64,000 nucleotides of DNA from Sporomusa termitida (GCF_007641255.1 NZ_CP036259.1:2976001-3040000); one strand, 5' to 3'. Counted from the stretch's first letter, positions 34,633-44,947 are shown. Numbers and translations are program-made. Notes: generated by a model not told the origin, from the sequence alone.

Positions 34633-35526
34633 TTACCTGGAGTCCGGGGTCAGGTGCAGGTTTATATGAAGACCGACGGACCGGGGCTGCCATTCCTGGC
34701 CGGTATAGGCCAGCACGATTTCCACAGTGGCGAGCCCATCGGCGTTATAAGCGCCGGTGATACGTTGCAGGCCTTTTAATTCATAAATGCCATCATTATT
34801 AACGTCAACTGGTTCCAGCCGGCCAAAGGGAGTAACCATGGCCCGGGTCTGTTGCTTGAGGGTTCCTTTATGATCATAAAGCCCCAAACGCACATAATCG
34901 GCTTTACGTTCGCCGACATCCAGCGTTACCGCCGAACCGGCCCCGGCTTCATTATAAAGTTCGATTTTATAACCATCCTTAAATTGACCGGACACAAAAA
35001 TTTTGCTGTTGTCCTGTTGATTAAAAATAACCGTATCCTTACTAATAAAGGTGACAACCCGGTTATCATACCAGCCTCCGCTGCCGCCGGTGGCGGCGGT
35101 AACCAGAACATCAGCCACATGATCCCCGGTAAAGTCGCCCAGGAATAAGCGGGCTTCATAGCCGCCCATTGATGCCAAATCGGTTTCAGTCCGGGTTTTA
35201 GCAGCCCCGTTCTCGACAATCAATTTAAAGGAATCGGCATAGCCAGAAGCAGTTGCCGGCTTCTGGCCGATCAGATAGACCCGGTCCGGCATTCCATCCC
35301 CGGTAATATCTTCGGCCTGTATATCCAGAACCTTAAACCCGGCCGGCAGCTGCCAATCAATCGCAAAGGCCGCGGCAGCCTCGCGGGTGGAGCCAAGGAG
35401 CCCGTCATTCCGGTTGCAACCCGGATTTGGCGTATAGCCAGTCTTATTTTGACCGGCCAAAGCCCCCACCGGCATGACTAATATACTTAATAGCAGCACA
35501 GCCGCGAGATAATGCTTGTTATCCAT
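34633..35526 (-). CDS. Exported FG-GAP/VCBS-like protein
   Basis: About 297 residues from the ATG at 35526, which has AGGAGGG seven bases upstream; the frame extends to 35583 without a ribosome site. A signal peptide (YLAAVLLLSILVMPVGALAG) is followed by calcium-loop-like repeats: DITGDGMPDRVYLIG, FLGDFTGDHVADVLV and VDVNNDGIYELKGL. These D-x-(T/N)-x-D-G loops are typical of FG-GAP/VCBS beta-propeller blades. It is 70 bp downstream of the sensor kinase gene and probably in the same operon. Function unknown. Confidence 0.8.
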   Translation of the reverse strand: MDNKHYLAAVLLLSILVMPVGALAGQNKTGYTPNPGCNRNDGLLGSTREAAAAFAIDWQLPAGFKVLDIQAEDITGDGMPDRVYLIGQKPATASGYADSFKLIVENGAAKTRTETDLASMGGYEARLFLGDFTGDHVADVLVTAATGGSGGWYDNRVVTFISKDTVIFNQQDNSKIFVSGQFKDGYKIELYNEAGAGSAVTLDVGERKADYVRLGLYDHKGTLKQQTRAMVTPFGRLEPVDVNNDGIYELKGLQRITGAYNADGLATVEIVLAYTGQEWQPRSVGLHINLHLTPDSR

Positions 35527-35595
35527 GGGTAAGCCCTCCTGGTCAATAACAATCAAGAATGCGTAATACCATTTAACCTGCAAACGTCAGCTCAG

Positions 35596-36756
35596 TCAAA
35601 AAGTAGCGGCCTTATAATTATCTTTTCTTAGCGTTTGTACAGGCAGCAAAACAGAAAAAACACTCCCCCGGCCGACTGTGCTTTCCGCCTGAACTTTGCC
35701 GCCATGAATTTCGGCAAGCTGTTTGACAATAGCCAAACCAAGACCTGTGCCGCCGCTTTTTCTGTCCCGTGATTTATCACCCCGGTAAAAATGGTCAAAT
35801 AAATGCGGCAAATCAGTACTATCGATCCCCTGGCCGTTATCGGCAACAGTAACCCTTACCCAGTTCTGCTCTTCCAGCCTGATTTGAGCAGTGGCAATCG
35901 TTACCTGTCCCCCGGCCGCCGTATAACGAATGGCATTGGTGATCAGATTGTAAAAGATCTGGCAAATCCGGTCGGCATCAGCCATAATTGGCGGCAGCCC
36001 CGGCAGCAGATTCCGTTCAATGGTAACACCCTTGTCATCGGCAAGGGGTTTCAGCATATATACGGCTTGCTCCACAGTCTGATTAACACTAAGCTCTGTA
36101 ACCTCCAGTGATAATTGACGGACTTCGGCCAGGGACAAATCTTTCAGGTCTTTGATCAGTCTTGATAGGCGAATCGCTTCTTCATGGAGGGAAGTCAGCT
36201 GTTTCCTGTTAGGCTCAATAATGCCGTCAATCATGCCTTCCAGGTGACCTTGGATAACAGCAAGCGGGGTGCGTAATTCATGAGCGATATTGGCTTGAAA
36301 CTGTTGCCTTAACTTACTGTTATTATCCAAAGTTTCCGCCATGCTGTTGAAAACTACGGCCAGCCTGCCCACTTCATCGGTCGAGGGCACAGGTACTTTC
36401 TGGGCAAAATTCCCCCGTTCGATCTCCAGTGCGGCAGCACTTAATTTACGCAATGGCGTGGTAATGCTGAGGGCTAAGACATAACTCGCCCCCAGCCCGG
36501 CGACCAACAGGGCCACGCCGACCCAAATGAGGGACTGGTGGACTGATGTCAAAAAATTCTGTTCTAAATTGCCCATCATAACAGACTGACCCTCACTGCC
36601 TGCGCTCATATGACGGTGCATTTCGACCTGCTGAACAGTCACATACTCCTGAAATAAACCGGTCATTTGCATGTTTGCCAAATAGATGAGCGAAAACACA
36701 GTCATCGCCACCGCGAGAAACATCAGGCCTGTAATCCGGTAGATAATGCTATTCAT
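35596..36756 (-). CDS. Two-component sensor histidine kinase with Met/His-rich sensor loop
   Basis: 386 residues. Two membrane helices (about 8-27 and 75-97) flank a short extracytoplasmic loop of about 45 residues rich in Met and His (QVEMHRHMSAG, SVMMGNLEQ). HAMP, then HisKA with the phosphorylated His in NIAHELRTPLAVIQGHLEG (about residue 160), then the HATPase with NAIRYTAAGG, VADNGQGI and GGTGLGLAIVKQLAE. The Met/His content suggests a soft-metal ligand such as copper or silver (inference). The start overlaps the end of the response regulator gene by 8 bp. Confidence 0.93.
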   Translation of the reverse strand: MNSIIYRITGLMFLAVAMTVFSLIYLANMQMTGLFQEYVTVQQVEMHRHMSAGSEGQSVMMGNLEQNFLTSVHQSLIWVGVALLVAGLGASYVLALSITTPLRKLSAAALEIERGNFAQKVPVPSTDEVGRLAVVFNSMAETLDNNSKLRQQFQANIAHELRTPLAVIQGHLEGMIDGIIEPNRKQLTSLHEEAIRLSRLIKDLKDLSLAEVRQLSLEVTELSVNQTVEQAVYMLKPLADDKGVTIERNLLPGLPPIMADADRICQIFYNLITNAIRYTAAGGQVTIATAQIRLEEQNWVRVTVADNGQGIDSTDLPHLFDHFYRGDKSRDRKSGGTGLGLAIVKQLAEIHGGKVQAESTVGRGSVFSVLLPVQTLRKDNYKAATF

Positions 36757-37444
36757 GGGGGGTGCCTGCCATACGGTAGCCTACACCGTAAACGGTCTGG
36801 ATATATACCGGTTCTCTGGGGTTGTCTTCAATTTTCCGCCGTAAATTTTTAATATGCGCATCAATCGTTCGCTCATACCCTTCAAAGGAATAGCCCTGAG
36901 CCTGTTCCACAATCTGCAGCCGGCTAAAAACCCGGCCCGGATTGGCGGCCAACAGCTCCAGCATCTTAAACTCGGTCGGCGTAAGCTCAACAGTCTGCCC
37001 GCCTTTTGTTACCTGATACTGTTTCAGGTCGATAACTACATCCCCCAGCCGGACCGATTCAGTCTTGACTGTCGTTCGCTTGGTCCGGCGCAGAATGGCT
37101 TTGACACGGGCCACTACTTCTTTAGGACTAAAGGGTTTGGTCACATAATCATCGGCACCAATTTCCAACCCCACTAATCGGTCGCTTTCTTCCGCCCTGG
37201 CGGTCAGCATTAAGATGGGAACCTCATTATCGCGCCGCAGAGCCCGGCAGATATCCCAGCCGTCCATCCCCGGCAGCATTAAATCAAGCACCAGAATATC
37301 CGGCTCTTTCTCGCGGGCGGTTTTCAGGGCCGTTAACCCGTCATTGGCGGTAAACACCACAAACCCGTCTTTTTCAAAATACAATTGCAGCAATTCAACC
37401 AGTTTTGTATCATCATCAACAATTAAGACTGACCGTTGTGACAT
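36749..37444 (-). CDS. OmpR-family response regulator
   Basis: 231 residues. The receiver has acidic DDD at 10-12, phosphoacceptor Asp54 in ILVLDLMLPGMDG, Thr in LMLTARAEESD and Lys in DYVTKPFSPKE. The OmpR-type winged helix follows (VELTPTEFKMLELLAANPGRVFSR, RTIDAHIKNLRRKIE, VYGVGYRMA). Partner of the kinase just downstream. A site made of 11-bp-spaced direct repeats, the kind bound by this family, lies upstream of tolC at 52.6 kb; a link is only a hypothesis. Confidence 0.95.
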   Translation of the reverse strand: MSQRSVLIVDDDTKLVELLQLYFEKDGFVVFTANDGLTALKTAREKEPDILVLDLMLPGMDGWDICRALRRDNEVPILMLTARAEESDRLVGLEIGADDYVTKPFSPKEVVARVKAILRRTKRTTVKTESVRLGDVVIDLKQYQVTKGGQTVELTPTEFKMLELLAANPGRVFSRLQIVEQAQGYSFEGYERTIDAHIKNLRRKIEDNPREPVYIQTVYGVGYRMAGTPHE

Positions 37445-37815
37445 TCTTCAACCCTCCAGTGGTTATTATTACTTACACATCCGTACCTTGTATATACCTA
37501 TAAATCTATTTATATTATAACATAGACCCCATCACCCGCGTGCAGCACATATTGCCAAGCCCTGCAGCCGGCAGCAGCAACCGGTAGCCCTTTTTATGAT
37601 AAATGTCTGCTCACTCTTAGACTACACCATTGAAATTTATTAATTGTGTGCTGGGCAAAAAAAAACCGGCTTTAGTGTCAATTAGCGGCCGTATCAAACT
37701 TATGTGATTTACTGCGCCTTGTTTTTCTGATAATATATGCCTATACACATATTGTGTTAACAATGACTATACTCTCTGACATTCAGAATACCAGTATACT
37801 AGTTGAGGTGATTTT
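37445..37815. other. Divergent intergenic region
   Basis: 371 bp between the response regulator and the DUF881 gene. I see no gene. It is AT-rich at both ends (promoter-like TATATTATAA near 37510; TATACT near 37768) with a GC-rich middle and an A9 tract near 37658. No clear hairpin terminator or known RNA motif was found. Confidence 0.5.
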
Positions 37816-38493
37816 ATGTTGCCCAAAAAAGGCCAGGTATCCATTAGTCTGGTATGTGTTGTGTTAGGTATCATACTAGCCGTACAGTTTAAAAACAATC
37901 AGGACTTCCGGTATTCCCTCCAGAATCAAAGAGTCGAAGATTTAACCCTCCGCTTAAGCTCGTCGGAAAAAGAAATTGCCATCCTCCACTCGCAAATCAG
38001 GGAATTGCAGTCTGCCGATGCGGCCCATAAAGAGGCACAGCGCATTGCCATGGGCGCAGGCACCCTCCCCCTGACAGGTCCGGGTATCATTGTCACGCTA
38101 GAGGAAGACCGCCGGCAACCGATAAATACCAAAAGCTCTGAGCTGTATTTAATCAGAGCCGAGGACATGCTTAAAATTCTGAACGAGCTGCGGGCCGGCG
38201 GGGCTGAGGCCATAGCCATCAATAATCAGCGTCTCATTACCGGTTCCGGCATCATTCAGAACGGACAATCAATGTCTGTCAACGGCACCGACTTTGCTGC
38301 TCCTTTTGAAATAAGGGCCATTGGCGATCCGGCAACACTGGAGAATTCGTTAAAAATGAGAGGCGGGGTTATCGAAACCTTATCCTTCTGGGGAATTAAA
38401 ATTACTGTTTCCCAGCAACCGGATATTCAGCTTCCGGCCTACACCGGCGTGTTTCATTTCCAGTACGCCAAACCGGTTGAGCAAACTGATTAA
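37816..38493 (+). CDS. DUF881 (YlxW/YlxX-like) membrane-anchored protein
   Basis: 225 residues. One N-terminal membrane segment (SLVCVVLGIILAVQF), a coiled-coil stretch (about 35-75, LTLRLSSSEKEIAILHSQIRELQ), then the DUF881 domain with LTGPGIIVTLEED, LIRAEDMLKILNELRAGGAEAIAINNQRL and IGDPATLENSL. DUF881 proteins are widespread in Firmicutes, often near division genes; function is not established. Ribosome site GAGGTG precedes the ATG. Confidence 0.9.
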   Translation: MLPKKGQVSISLVCVVLGIILAVQFKNNQDFRYSLQNQRVEDLTLRLSSSEKEIAILHSQIRELQSADAAHKEAQRIAMGAGTLPLTGPGIIVTLEEDRRQPINTKSSELYLIRAEDMLKILNELRAGGAEAIAINNQRLITGSGIIQNGQSMSVNGTDFAAPFEIRAIGDPATLENSLKMRGGVIETLSFWGIKITVSQQPDIQLPAYTGVFHFQYAKPVEQTD

Positions 38494-38586
38494 TTTCTTT
38501 CCCGCGTCAGCCGATCGCTGCGAAACCGCGCGCTCGTGGCGTGATCCAAATTGGCCGCTTTAAATCGCCTCTACGCTTTTCCCTGA

Positions 38587-40416
38587 TCAGCTTCCGGCCT
38601 CCTCAGCCGCGAACTGACTGTTGTAAAGGCTATGGTAAAACCCTCTTTGCGCCATCAACTCGGTGTGGCTTCCCTTTTCCACAATATCCCCGTCATTCAG
38701 TGCCAGGATGATATCGGCGTTACGAATCGTAGACAGCCGGTGGGCAATGACAAAGCTGGTCCTTCCCCGCATCATCCTCTGCATAGCGGTTTGAATGAGA
38801 ACCTCAGTGCGGGTGTCTACCGAACTTGTAGCTTCATCCAGGATGAGTATTGGCGGGGCGGCGATAATGGCGCGGGCAATGGTGATCAGTTGCTTCTGAC
38901 CTTGCGAAATATTGCCGGCATCCTCACTAATCCGCATATCGTAGTTGTTGGGCAATGTTTTGATAAATTGATGGACATGAGCGGTTTTGGCGGCATCAAC
39001 AACCTGCTGCCGGGTGGCTCCCTGCCGTCCATAGGCGATATTTTCTTCAATTGTTCCGTTAAACAGCCAAGTATCTTGCAGCACCATGCCAAAAATCCCC
39101 CGCACATCATCCCGTTTCATATCCCTGATATCAATACCGTCAATGTTAATACTGCCTTCATCCACATCATAAAAACGCATCAGCAAATTAATCAACGTTG
39201 TTTTGCCCGATCCGGTAGGACCGACGATGGCCACCGTTTGACCGCTTTTGACCTCCAGATTAAAATCATGGATGACAGGCTGACCGGGCAGGTAAGAAAA
39301 TCTTACCTGTTGAAAGGAAACATTGCCTTGGACGTTTTCCAGCTTTACCGGCTTGGCATGCTCGGCGCTTTCCTCCTCTTCATCAAGAATTTCAAAAATT
39401 CTTTCCGCCGCCGCCAGCGCGGCCTGCAAAGTTCCCGCCGCATTGGAAATGATACTGATCGGCTGGTTAAACTGTCTGACATATTGCAGGAAAGCCTGAA
39501 TTTGTCCAACTTCAATTTGTCCGCGAATAGCAAAAAAACAACCCATAACAGCAACGCCTACATAGCCGAGATTGCCTAAAAATGCGGCCAAAGGCGATAG
39601 TATTCCTGATAAAAATTCGGCCCGCCACGAATTATTCAGGATTTTTTTATTTAAGTCGCTAAAGCTGGCCTTGGCTTCATCTTCGTAATTAAAGCTGCTC
39701 ACAATGCTGTAGCCGGTATACATTTCTTCCACATGCCCGTTCATCGCCCCAATAAACTCCTGCTGATTAATAAAGTATTTCCGGGATGCTTTAATGATCA
39801 TTGACGAGCTAAAAAGAGCCAGCGGTATAACAGCAAAAGCGATTAGCGACATCCAGACATTGATAAGCACTATCATCAAAGATATCCCCGCCAGAGTGAC
39901 CAGGGAAGAAATAATCTGGGTAAAACTATGCTGCAAGGTAGAACTGACAGTTTCCACATCATTGGTAACCCGGCTCAATAGCTCGCCATGCGTTTTGCCG
40001 TCTAAAAACCGCAGCGGCAGGCGGTTGAGCTTTGTATTGAGGTCTTGTCTGATCAAATAAATAATCCGGGCTGTGACCTCGGCCATGAGGAAATTCTGCC
40101 CCAAGGAAAACAACTGGGAAATCAGATAGACAACGGTTAATAGCAGCAGCGTCCTTACCATCTTATCCCAGTGAAAAAGCCCTGTAGTCACCCCCTGGTA
40201 AAGCAGCGTCGTCACCTGGCCTAAAATTTCCGGCGCCAAAACAGTAAACAGTGTGCTTAACACCGTCATTAAAACAGCAGTAAGTAATTTTCCTTTTAAT
40301 TGTTTAAAATAGAGCAACAGACGTCTGCCTGTATTGCCGAAGTTTCGCGGCTTCTTAGTATCTCCGTCGCTGATTGCCGGGCCATTTGAATAAAGACTGG
40401 GCTTGTTGTTGCTCAC
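38587..40416 (-). CDS. ABC exporter half-transporter, catalytically complete subunit
   Basis: 609 residues: type IV exporter membrane domain (six helices, about 30-340) and nucleotide-binding domain. Walker A GPTGSGKTTLINLL, Q-loop VLQDTWLFNGTIEENI, signature NISQGQKQL (variant of LSGGQ), Walker B with catalytic Glu ILILDEATSSVD, and H-loop VIAHRLSTI. It overlaps the upstream half-transporter gene by 4 bp and likely forms a heterodimer with it (YheI/YheH, BmrCD, TM287/288 type) for multidrug or lipid export. Confidence 0.93.
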   Translation of the reverse strand: MSNNKPSLYSNGPAISDGDTKKPRNFGNTGRRLLLYFKQLKGKLLTAVLMTVLSTLFTVLAPEILGQVTTLLYQGVTTGLFHWDKMVRTLLLLTVVYLISQLFSLGQNFLMAEVTARIIYLIRQDLNTKLNRLPLRFLDGKTHGELLSRVTNDVETVSSTLQHSFTQIISSLVTLAGISLMIVLINVWMSLIAFAVIPLALFSSSMIIKASRKYFINQQEFIGAMNGHVEEMYTGYSIVSSFNYEDEAKASFSDLNKKILNNSWRAEFLSGILSPLAAFLGNLGYVGVAVMGCFFAIRGQIEVGQIQAFLQYVRQFNQPISIISNAAGTLQAALAAAERIFEILDEEEESAEHAKPVKLENVQGNVSFQQVRFSYLPGQPVIHDFNLEVKSGQTVAIVGPTGSGKTTLINLLMRFYDVDEGSINIDGIDIRDMKRDDVRGIFGMVLQDTWLFNGTIEENIAYGRQGATRQQVVDAAKTAHVHQFIKTLPNNYDMRISEDAGNISQGQKQLITIARAIIAAPPILILDEATSSVDTRTEVLIQTAMQRMMRGRTSFVIAHRLSTIRNADIILALNDGDIVEKGSHTELMAQRGFYHSLYNSQFAAEEAGS

Positions 40417-42137
40417 CTTAACTCCTCCTGCTGAAACTGCGACCTGACAATTTCCTGATAAATGCCGCAGCGTTCCATCAATTCTTCATGGCTGCCGGCA
40501 TCGGCTACCTGACCCTCGTTGAGAACGACAATGCGGTCAGCATGAATAATCGTGCTGATGCGCTGGGCAATAACAATCAGCGTCGCGTCTTTTGTTTCAG
40601 CCTTTAACGCCTGGCGTACCGCTCTATCGGTCGTATAATCCAGTGCGGAAAAACTATCGTCCAATAAATAGACAGCCGGCTTTTTTACCACCGCCCGGGC
40701 AATGGCCAGACGCTGTTTCTGACCGCCCGACATATTGGCTCCACCCTGCGCAATGAGGGTATCAAGCCCGGCCTCTTTCGCCTGGATAAACTCGGTTGCC
40801 TGGGCAATACCGGCAGCCTTAAGCAGTTCCTCCCTGCTGGCACTTCTTTTGCCGAAGCGGAGATTTCCCGCAACGGTATTGGAAAACAACACTGCCTTTT
40901 GCGGAACATAACCGATTTTCTCACGCAGATTATGCAACGTATAATCCCTGACATCTACGCCATCTATCAGTATCTGACCGGCCGTAGCATCATAAAAACG
41001 CAGCAGCAGTTTGGCAATGGTGGATTTTCCGCTGCCGGTGCTGCCGATAATGGCCGTCATTTGATTAGGCTGAGCAGTAAACGATACATTATTTAACACC
41101 GCCGCCTCCGCCTGCGGAAAACTAAAACACACCTGTTTAAATTCTACAATTCCTGTATGAATTCTGGCTTCAGGCCGGCAGCCGTCAACAACGCTGGACC
41201 GGGTTTCCAATACGGCGACAATCCGGGTGAGCGAGGTAATCAGCCGTGGATACATCATAAATAGCATAGATGTCATCATCACCGACAAGAGAATCTGGTT
41301 GATATACTGCACATAAGCGACCAGACTGCCGACATCCATTGTTGCATTCATGATAAGTCTGCTGCCAAAGAACATGACCGTAACGGTGGTTATACTCATA
41401 AGCACCGTTACCGCCGGCATTAAAACGCCTATCCGCCGCTGAGTATGTATGGACAATCGGGTGTATTCGGAGTTGACTCCCTCGAACCGCTCCATTTCAT
41501 GGCCGGCCTGCTTAAAGGCTCGAATGACGCGTATCCCGGTAAGATTCTCGCGTAATACCAGGTTGAGCAAATCAAACTGAGCTTGCATACTTCTGTAGTA
41601 GCCGATCATACTGGCCAGAATCCAGGCAATAACAAAGGACATGACCGGCAAAGTAACAATAAGAACAAGCGACAGCTTGCCACTGGTAAAAACAGCCATG
41701 ATGATGCCGCTAACCATCATTAACGGAGTAAGTATACCCATCTTCAACAAATACAGTAAAAAAGTTTGAATCCGGGTAATGTCATTGGTGGTACGAGTGA
41801 TCAGCGAAGAAACCCCGAATAAGTCGATTTCATTGGACGAAAACTCCTGCACTTTAAAAAAAATCCGCTGCCGTAAGTCAGAACTAATCCTGGTGGAGAT
41901 ACGGGCTGAAATTAAACCGGAGGCCAAAGAGCAAATCATGGCGGCTATGGCGGCCAGCAGCATGTATATTCCTGTTGTTTCAATAAAATCGGCATCAGCC
42001 TTTTGAATGCCCTGATTAATCAAGCCCGCTACCAGGGTTGGCAGCAGAATTTCACAGGCTGACTGAATAATCAAAAACAGCAAAAGTGCAAAGACCGCCA
42101 GTTTATACGGTTTTAAACAGTCCCAAAGTAATCGCAC
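40413..42137 (-). CDS. ABC exporter half-transporter with degenerate catalytic site
   Basis: 574 residues, membrane domain plus nucleotide-binding domain. Walker A GSTGSGKSTIAKLL, canonical signature NMSGGQKQRLAIARA, Walker B VYLLDDSFSALD where Asp replaces the catalytic Glu, and VIAQRISTI where Gln replaces the switch His. This is the pattern of the degenerate-site subunit in heterodimeric exporters, and complements the partner, which has Glu and His but an altered signature. First gene of the two-gene operon. Confidence 0.93.
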   Translation of the reverse strand: MRLLWDCLKPYKLAVFALLLFLIIQSACEILLPTLVAGLINQGIQKADADFIETTGIYMLLAAIAAMICSLASGLISARISTRISSDLRQRIFFKVQEFSSNEIDLFGVSSLITRTTNDITRIQTFLLYLLKMGILTPLMMVSGIIMAVFTSGKLSLVLIVTLPVMSFVIAWILASMIGYYRSMQAQFDLLNLVLRENLTGIRVIRAFKQAGHEMERFEGVNSEYTRLSIHTQRRIGVLMPAVTVLMSITTVTVMFFGSRLIMNATMDVGSLVAYVQYINQILLSVMMTSMLFMMYPRLITSLTRIVAVLETRSSVVDGCRPEARIHTGIVEFKQVCFSFPQAEAAVLNNVSFTAQPNQMTAIIGSTGSGKSTIAKLLLRFYDATAGQILIDGVDVRDYTLHNLREKIGYVPQKAVLFSNTVAGNLRFGKRSASREELLKAAGIAQATEFIQAKEAGLDTLIAQGGANMSGGQKQRLAIARAVVKKPAVYLLDDSFSALDYTTDRAVRQALKAETKDATLIVIAQRISTIIHADRIVVLNEGQVADAGSHEELMERCGIYQEIVRSQFQQEELR

Positions 42138-42160
42138 TGAATCAATCTCCCCCCATATTT

Positions 42161-42197
42161 GCTGGGCCGGCGCGTAAACGCACTGCGTTAGCCCAGC
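42161..42197. repeat. Hairpin in the divergent abc/pps intergenic region
   Basis: GCTGGGC (42161-42167) pairs with GCCCAGC (42191-42197); inside, AACGC and GCGTT form a second small stem. It lies in the 5' region of the ABC genes on one strand and upstream of the PEP synthase gene on the other. Role unknown. Confidence 0.4.
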
Positions 42198-42305
42198 TTA
42201 GTTTTCAACTTCATATCCGAGATTATGCAATTATGCGAATACATTTGTTATGACAGAAGAATACTAAAAAGCATTGATATGTTCTCAGATACCGGGAGGA
42301 AAAGC

Positions 42306-44947
42306 ATGCCAACTTATACACTTTTGTTTACTGAAATCAGTAAACAGGATTTACCAATGGTAGGCGGCAAAGGGGCAAACTTGGGAGAAATTTCTAAAAT
42401 AGACAAAGTGAACGTACCGCCGGGGTTTTGTGTCACCACAGAAGCATATCAATCTTTTGTCACGACAAGCCCGGCGTTAGCCGGTTTTTTAGACCAACTC
42501 TACGATTTAGAGGTTGAAAACTCCGACACGGTCCAATTGTTGGGGCAGCGCATCCGTCAGCATATGGAAAGCCTGCCGGTGCCAGACGATATCCGGCGGC
42601 AAATAAATCAAGCCTGGCAGGAAACAGGCGGAGATTATGCTTATGCCGTTCGCTCCAGTGCGACAGCAGAAGACCTGCCCGGCGCATCATTTGCCGGGCA
42701 GCAGGATACTTACCTGAACATTCAAGGGATTGACGCCATTGTCGATCATGTCCAGAAATGCTGGGCCTCTTTGTTCAGCGACCGCGCCATCGTGTATCGC
42801 GCCCGCAACGGCTTTGATCATAAAAAAGTTTTGCTGGCCGTGGTTGTACAGCAGATGATTGCCCCGGAAGTATCGGGGATTATGTTTACTGCCGACCCGG
42901 TAAACGGCAATCGCAGGGTTATCTCCATTGACGCCGGCTTTGGCTTGGGCGAAACATTGGTGAGCGGCACGGTTACCGCCGACCTCTACAAGGTGAAAGA
43001 AAATAACATTCTGAAAAAACAGCTTGGTGATAAAAAAATCGCTGTATATGCCGTACCGGAGGGTGGTACCAGGGAAAGATCACTGCCTGTCGAAATGTCC
43101 AAGTGCCAGGCGCTCACCGACGAACAAACGCTCGTATTGGCGGCAATCGGCAAAAACATTGAACGCCATTTGTCTTCCCCCCAGGACATTGAATGGTGTT
43201 TTGCTGACGGCATTTTCTATATTGTGCAAAGCAGGCCGATTACTACGCTCTACCCATTGCCTGAACTTGCCGATAACCGGTTTCGTGTATTCGCCTCCCT
43301 TGGGCATCAGCAAATGATGACCGATCCCATGAAGCCGCTTGGACTTTCACTGTTTCATTTTTCGGAACCCTATGCTCAGATCCTGGTTCCCGTCGGAGGA
43401 CGTTTATTTTGTGACATTACCTCTACCTGCTCCCCTGGGCAGAAACAGTCAATCGTCATGGGAACAATGGATGTTTTGATGGGCAGCGCCATCGACGAGG
43501 TCAAAAACCGCCGTGATCTTGTCGCCTTGCTGCAACCGGAAGCAAAACAAACGTTTAGCTTTGCCGGACTAAAAAAGCTGGCTGGGCCAGTGTTTAAAAT
43601 CTTAGAAAATCTGACGGCCAAAGATCCAAGCCAGGCCTATAATTTTTATGGTTTGTCTGAGGAAAAAATTGCTGAAGCGCAACAAACGTTAGAACAGCTT
43701 GCCGGCGGCGACAAAATCAGGTTTATTGACCGGGATAAAATGGAAATGTTCAAATGGGTCCTGCAGGGCAATATGATGGGACCGTTTATCGCCAGTATCC
43801 TGGCCTTTGAATTAATTGACCGCTTTTGTAAACGCTGGCTGGGAGACAGCAAAGAGGTCGAGCATTTAGGCAAATCACCGCCCAGGAATGATACCAGTGA
43901 AATGGGCCTGGCGCTTGGCGATCTCGCCGATATTATACGTCAGTATCCCGCCGTTATCGCTTATCTGCCTCAGGCCGGCGACAACACGCTGTTGGCAGGA
44001 CTGGAAACGGTCGAAGGCGGCCGCATTGTTAAACCGGTTTTTGAGGAATTTCTCCAGCACTATGGCATGCGGTGTACCGGAGAAATTGATATTACACGGC
44101 CCCGCAACCCAGCCAGCTTATCCCGGCAATCCTAAGCCATATTCAAAGCGTACAGCCAGGTGAACATCGCCGTAAGTTTGCCGAAGGCGAAAAACGGGCA
44201 GAAGAAGCGGCCAAAATGCTGTCAGCCCGCTTAAAAAAAATAAAGGGCGGCGCCGTAAGAGCAAAAATCATGGACAAGCTCGTTAAAACCTATCGGGGAC
44301 TGGCCGGCTTTAGAGAATACCCCAAATATTTCATTGTCGCCCACTTTAACTTATATAAACAAGCCATTATGAAAGAAGCGGAAAAGCTTGTTTGTCAGGG
44401 AGTGCTTAACCAGGCCGAAGATGTGTATTATCTGTCCCTTACTGAACTGGAGCAAGTTATCCGGGCAGCTCATGCCGATCAGCAATTGATTGCTGACCGT
44501 AAGGAAAAATACCGGGAATATGAAAAACTAACGCCGCCCAGGGTGATGACCAGTGAAGGTGAAATCATCAATGGCAGCTATGGCGAACAGGCTGCACCGC
44601 CGGGAGCGCTGCCCGGAATCCCGGTATCGGCCGGAATCGTGGAGGGACGCGCCCGGGTCATTCTAAAACCGGAGCAAGCAAAGCTGGACAAAGGGGATAT
44701 CCTGGTGGCCGCCTTTACAGATCCTGGCTGGACTCCGTTTTTTGTATCGGCAAGCGGCGTAGTTACCGAAGTGGGCGGACTAATGACCCATGGTGCGATT
44801 GTAGCCCGCGAATATGGTATTCCAGCCGTTGTGGGCGTCCAGCAGGCTACCAGTCTCATTCGGGAGGGGCAGCGAATTCGCGTGAACGGGACCAAAGGCT
44901 ATATTGAACTACTGGATGATTTGCCGCCTGCCAGCCCGGTACATTAA
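42306..44947 (+). pseudogene. PEP synthase / rifampicin phosphotransferase family gene, frameshifted
   Basis: Start ATG at 42306 after GGGAGGAAAAGC. Frame 1 runs to a stop at 44135: an N-terminal PPDK-type ATP-binding domain (LPMVGGKGANLGEI, AYAVRSSATAEDLPGASFAGQQDTYLNI, GIMFTADPVNGN, DIEWCFADGIFYIVQSRPITTL) and a middle domain to YGMRCTGEIDITRPR. Homology then continues in another frame from about 44108 (PSQLIPAILSHIQSVQPG) to 44947, ending in the swivelling phosphohistidine domain (GGLMTHGAIVAREYGIPAVVG). Family members read about WNEDP at the junction, so a loss of roughly ten bases at 44105-44108 is likely. Together the parts give about 880 codons, normal for the family. A functional split pair cannot be excluded. 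Confidence 0.85.

Noticed and set aside
42306-44947. Two independent genes (PEP-binding protein and separate phosphohistidine-domain protein)
   Set aside because: The second part has no ribosome site and its homology begins directly at the frame change, so a frameshifted single gene is simpler.
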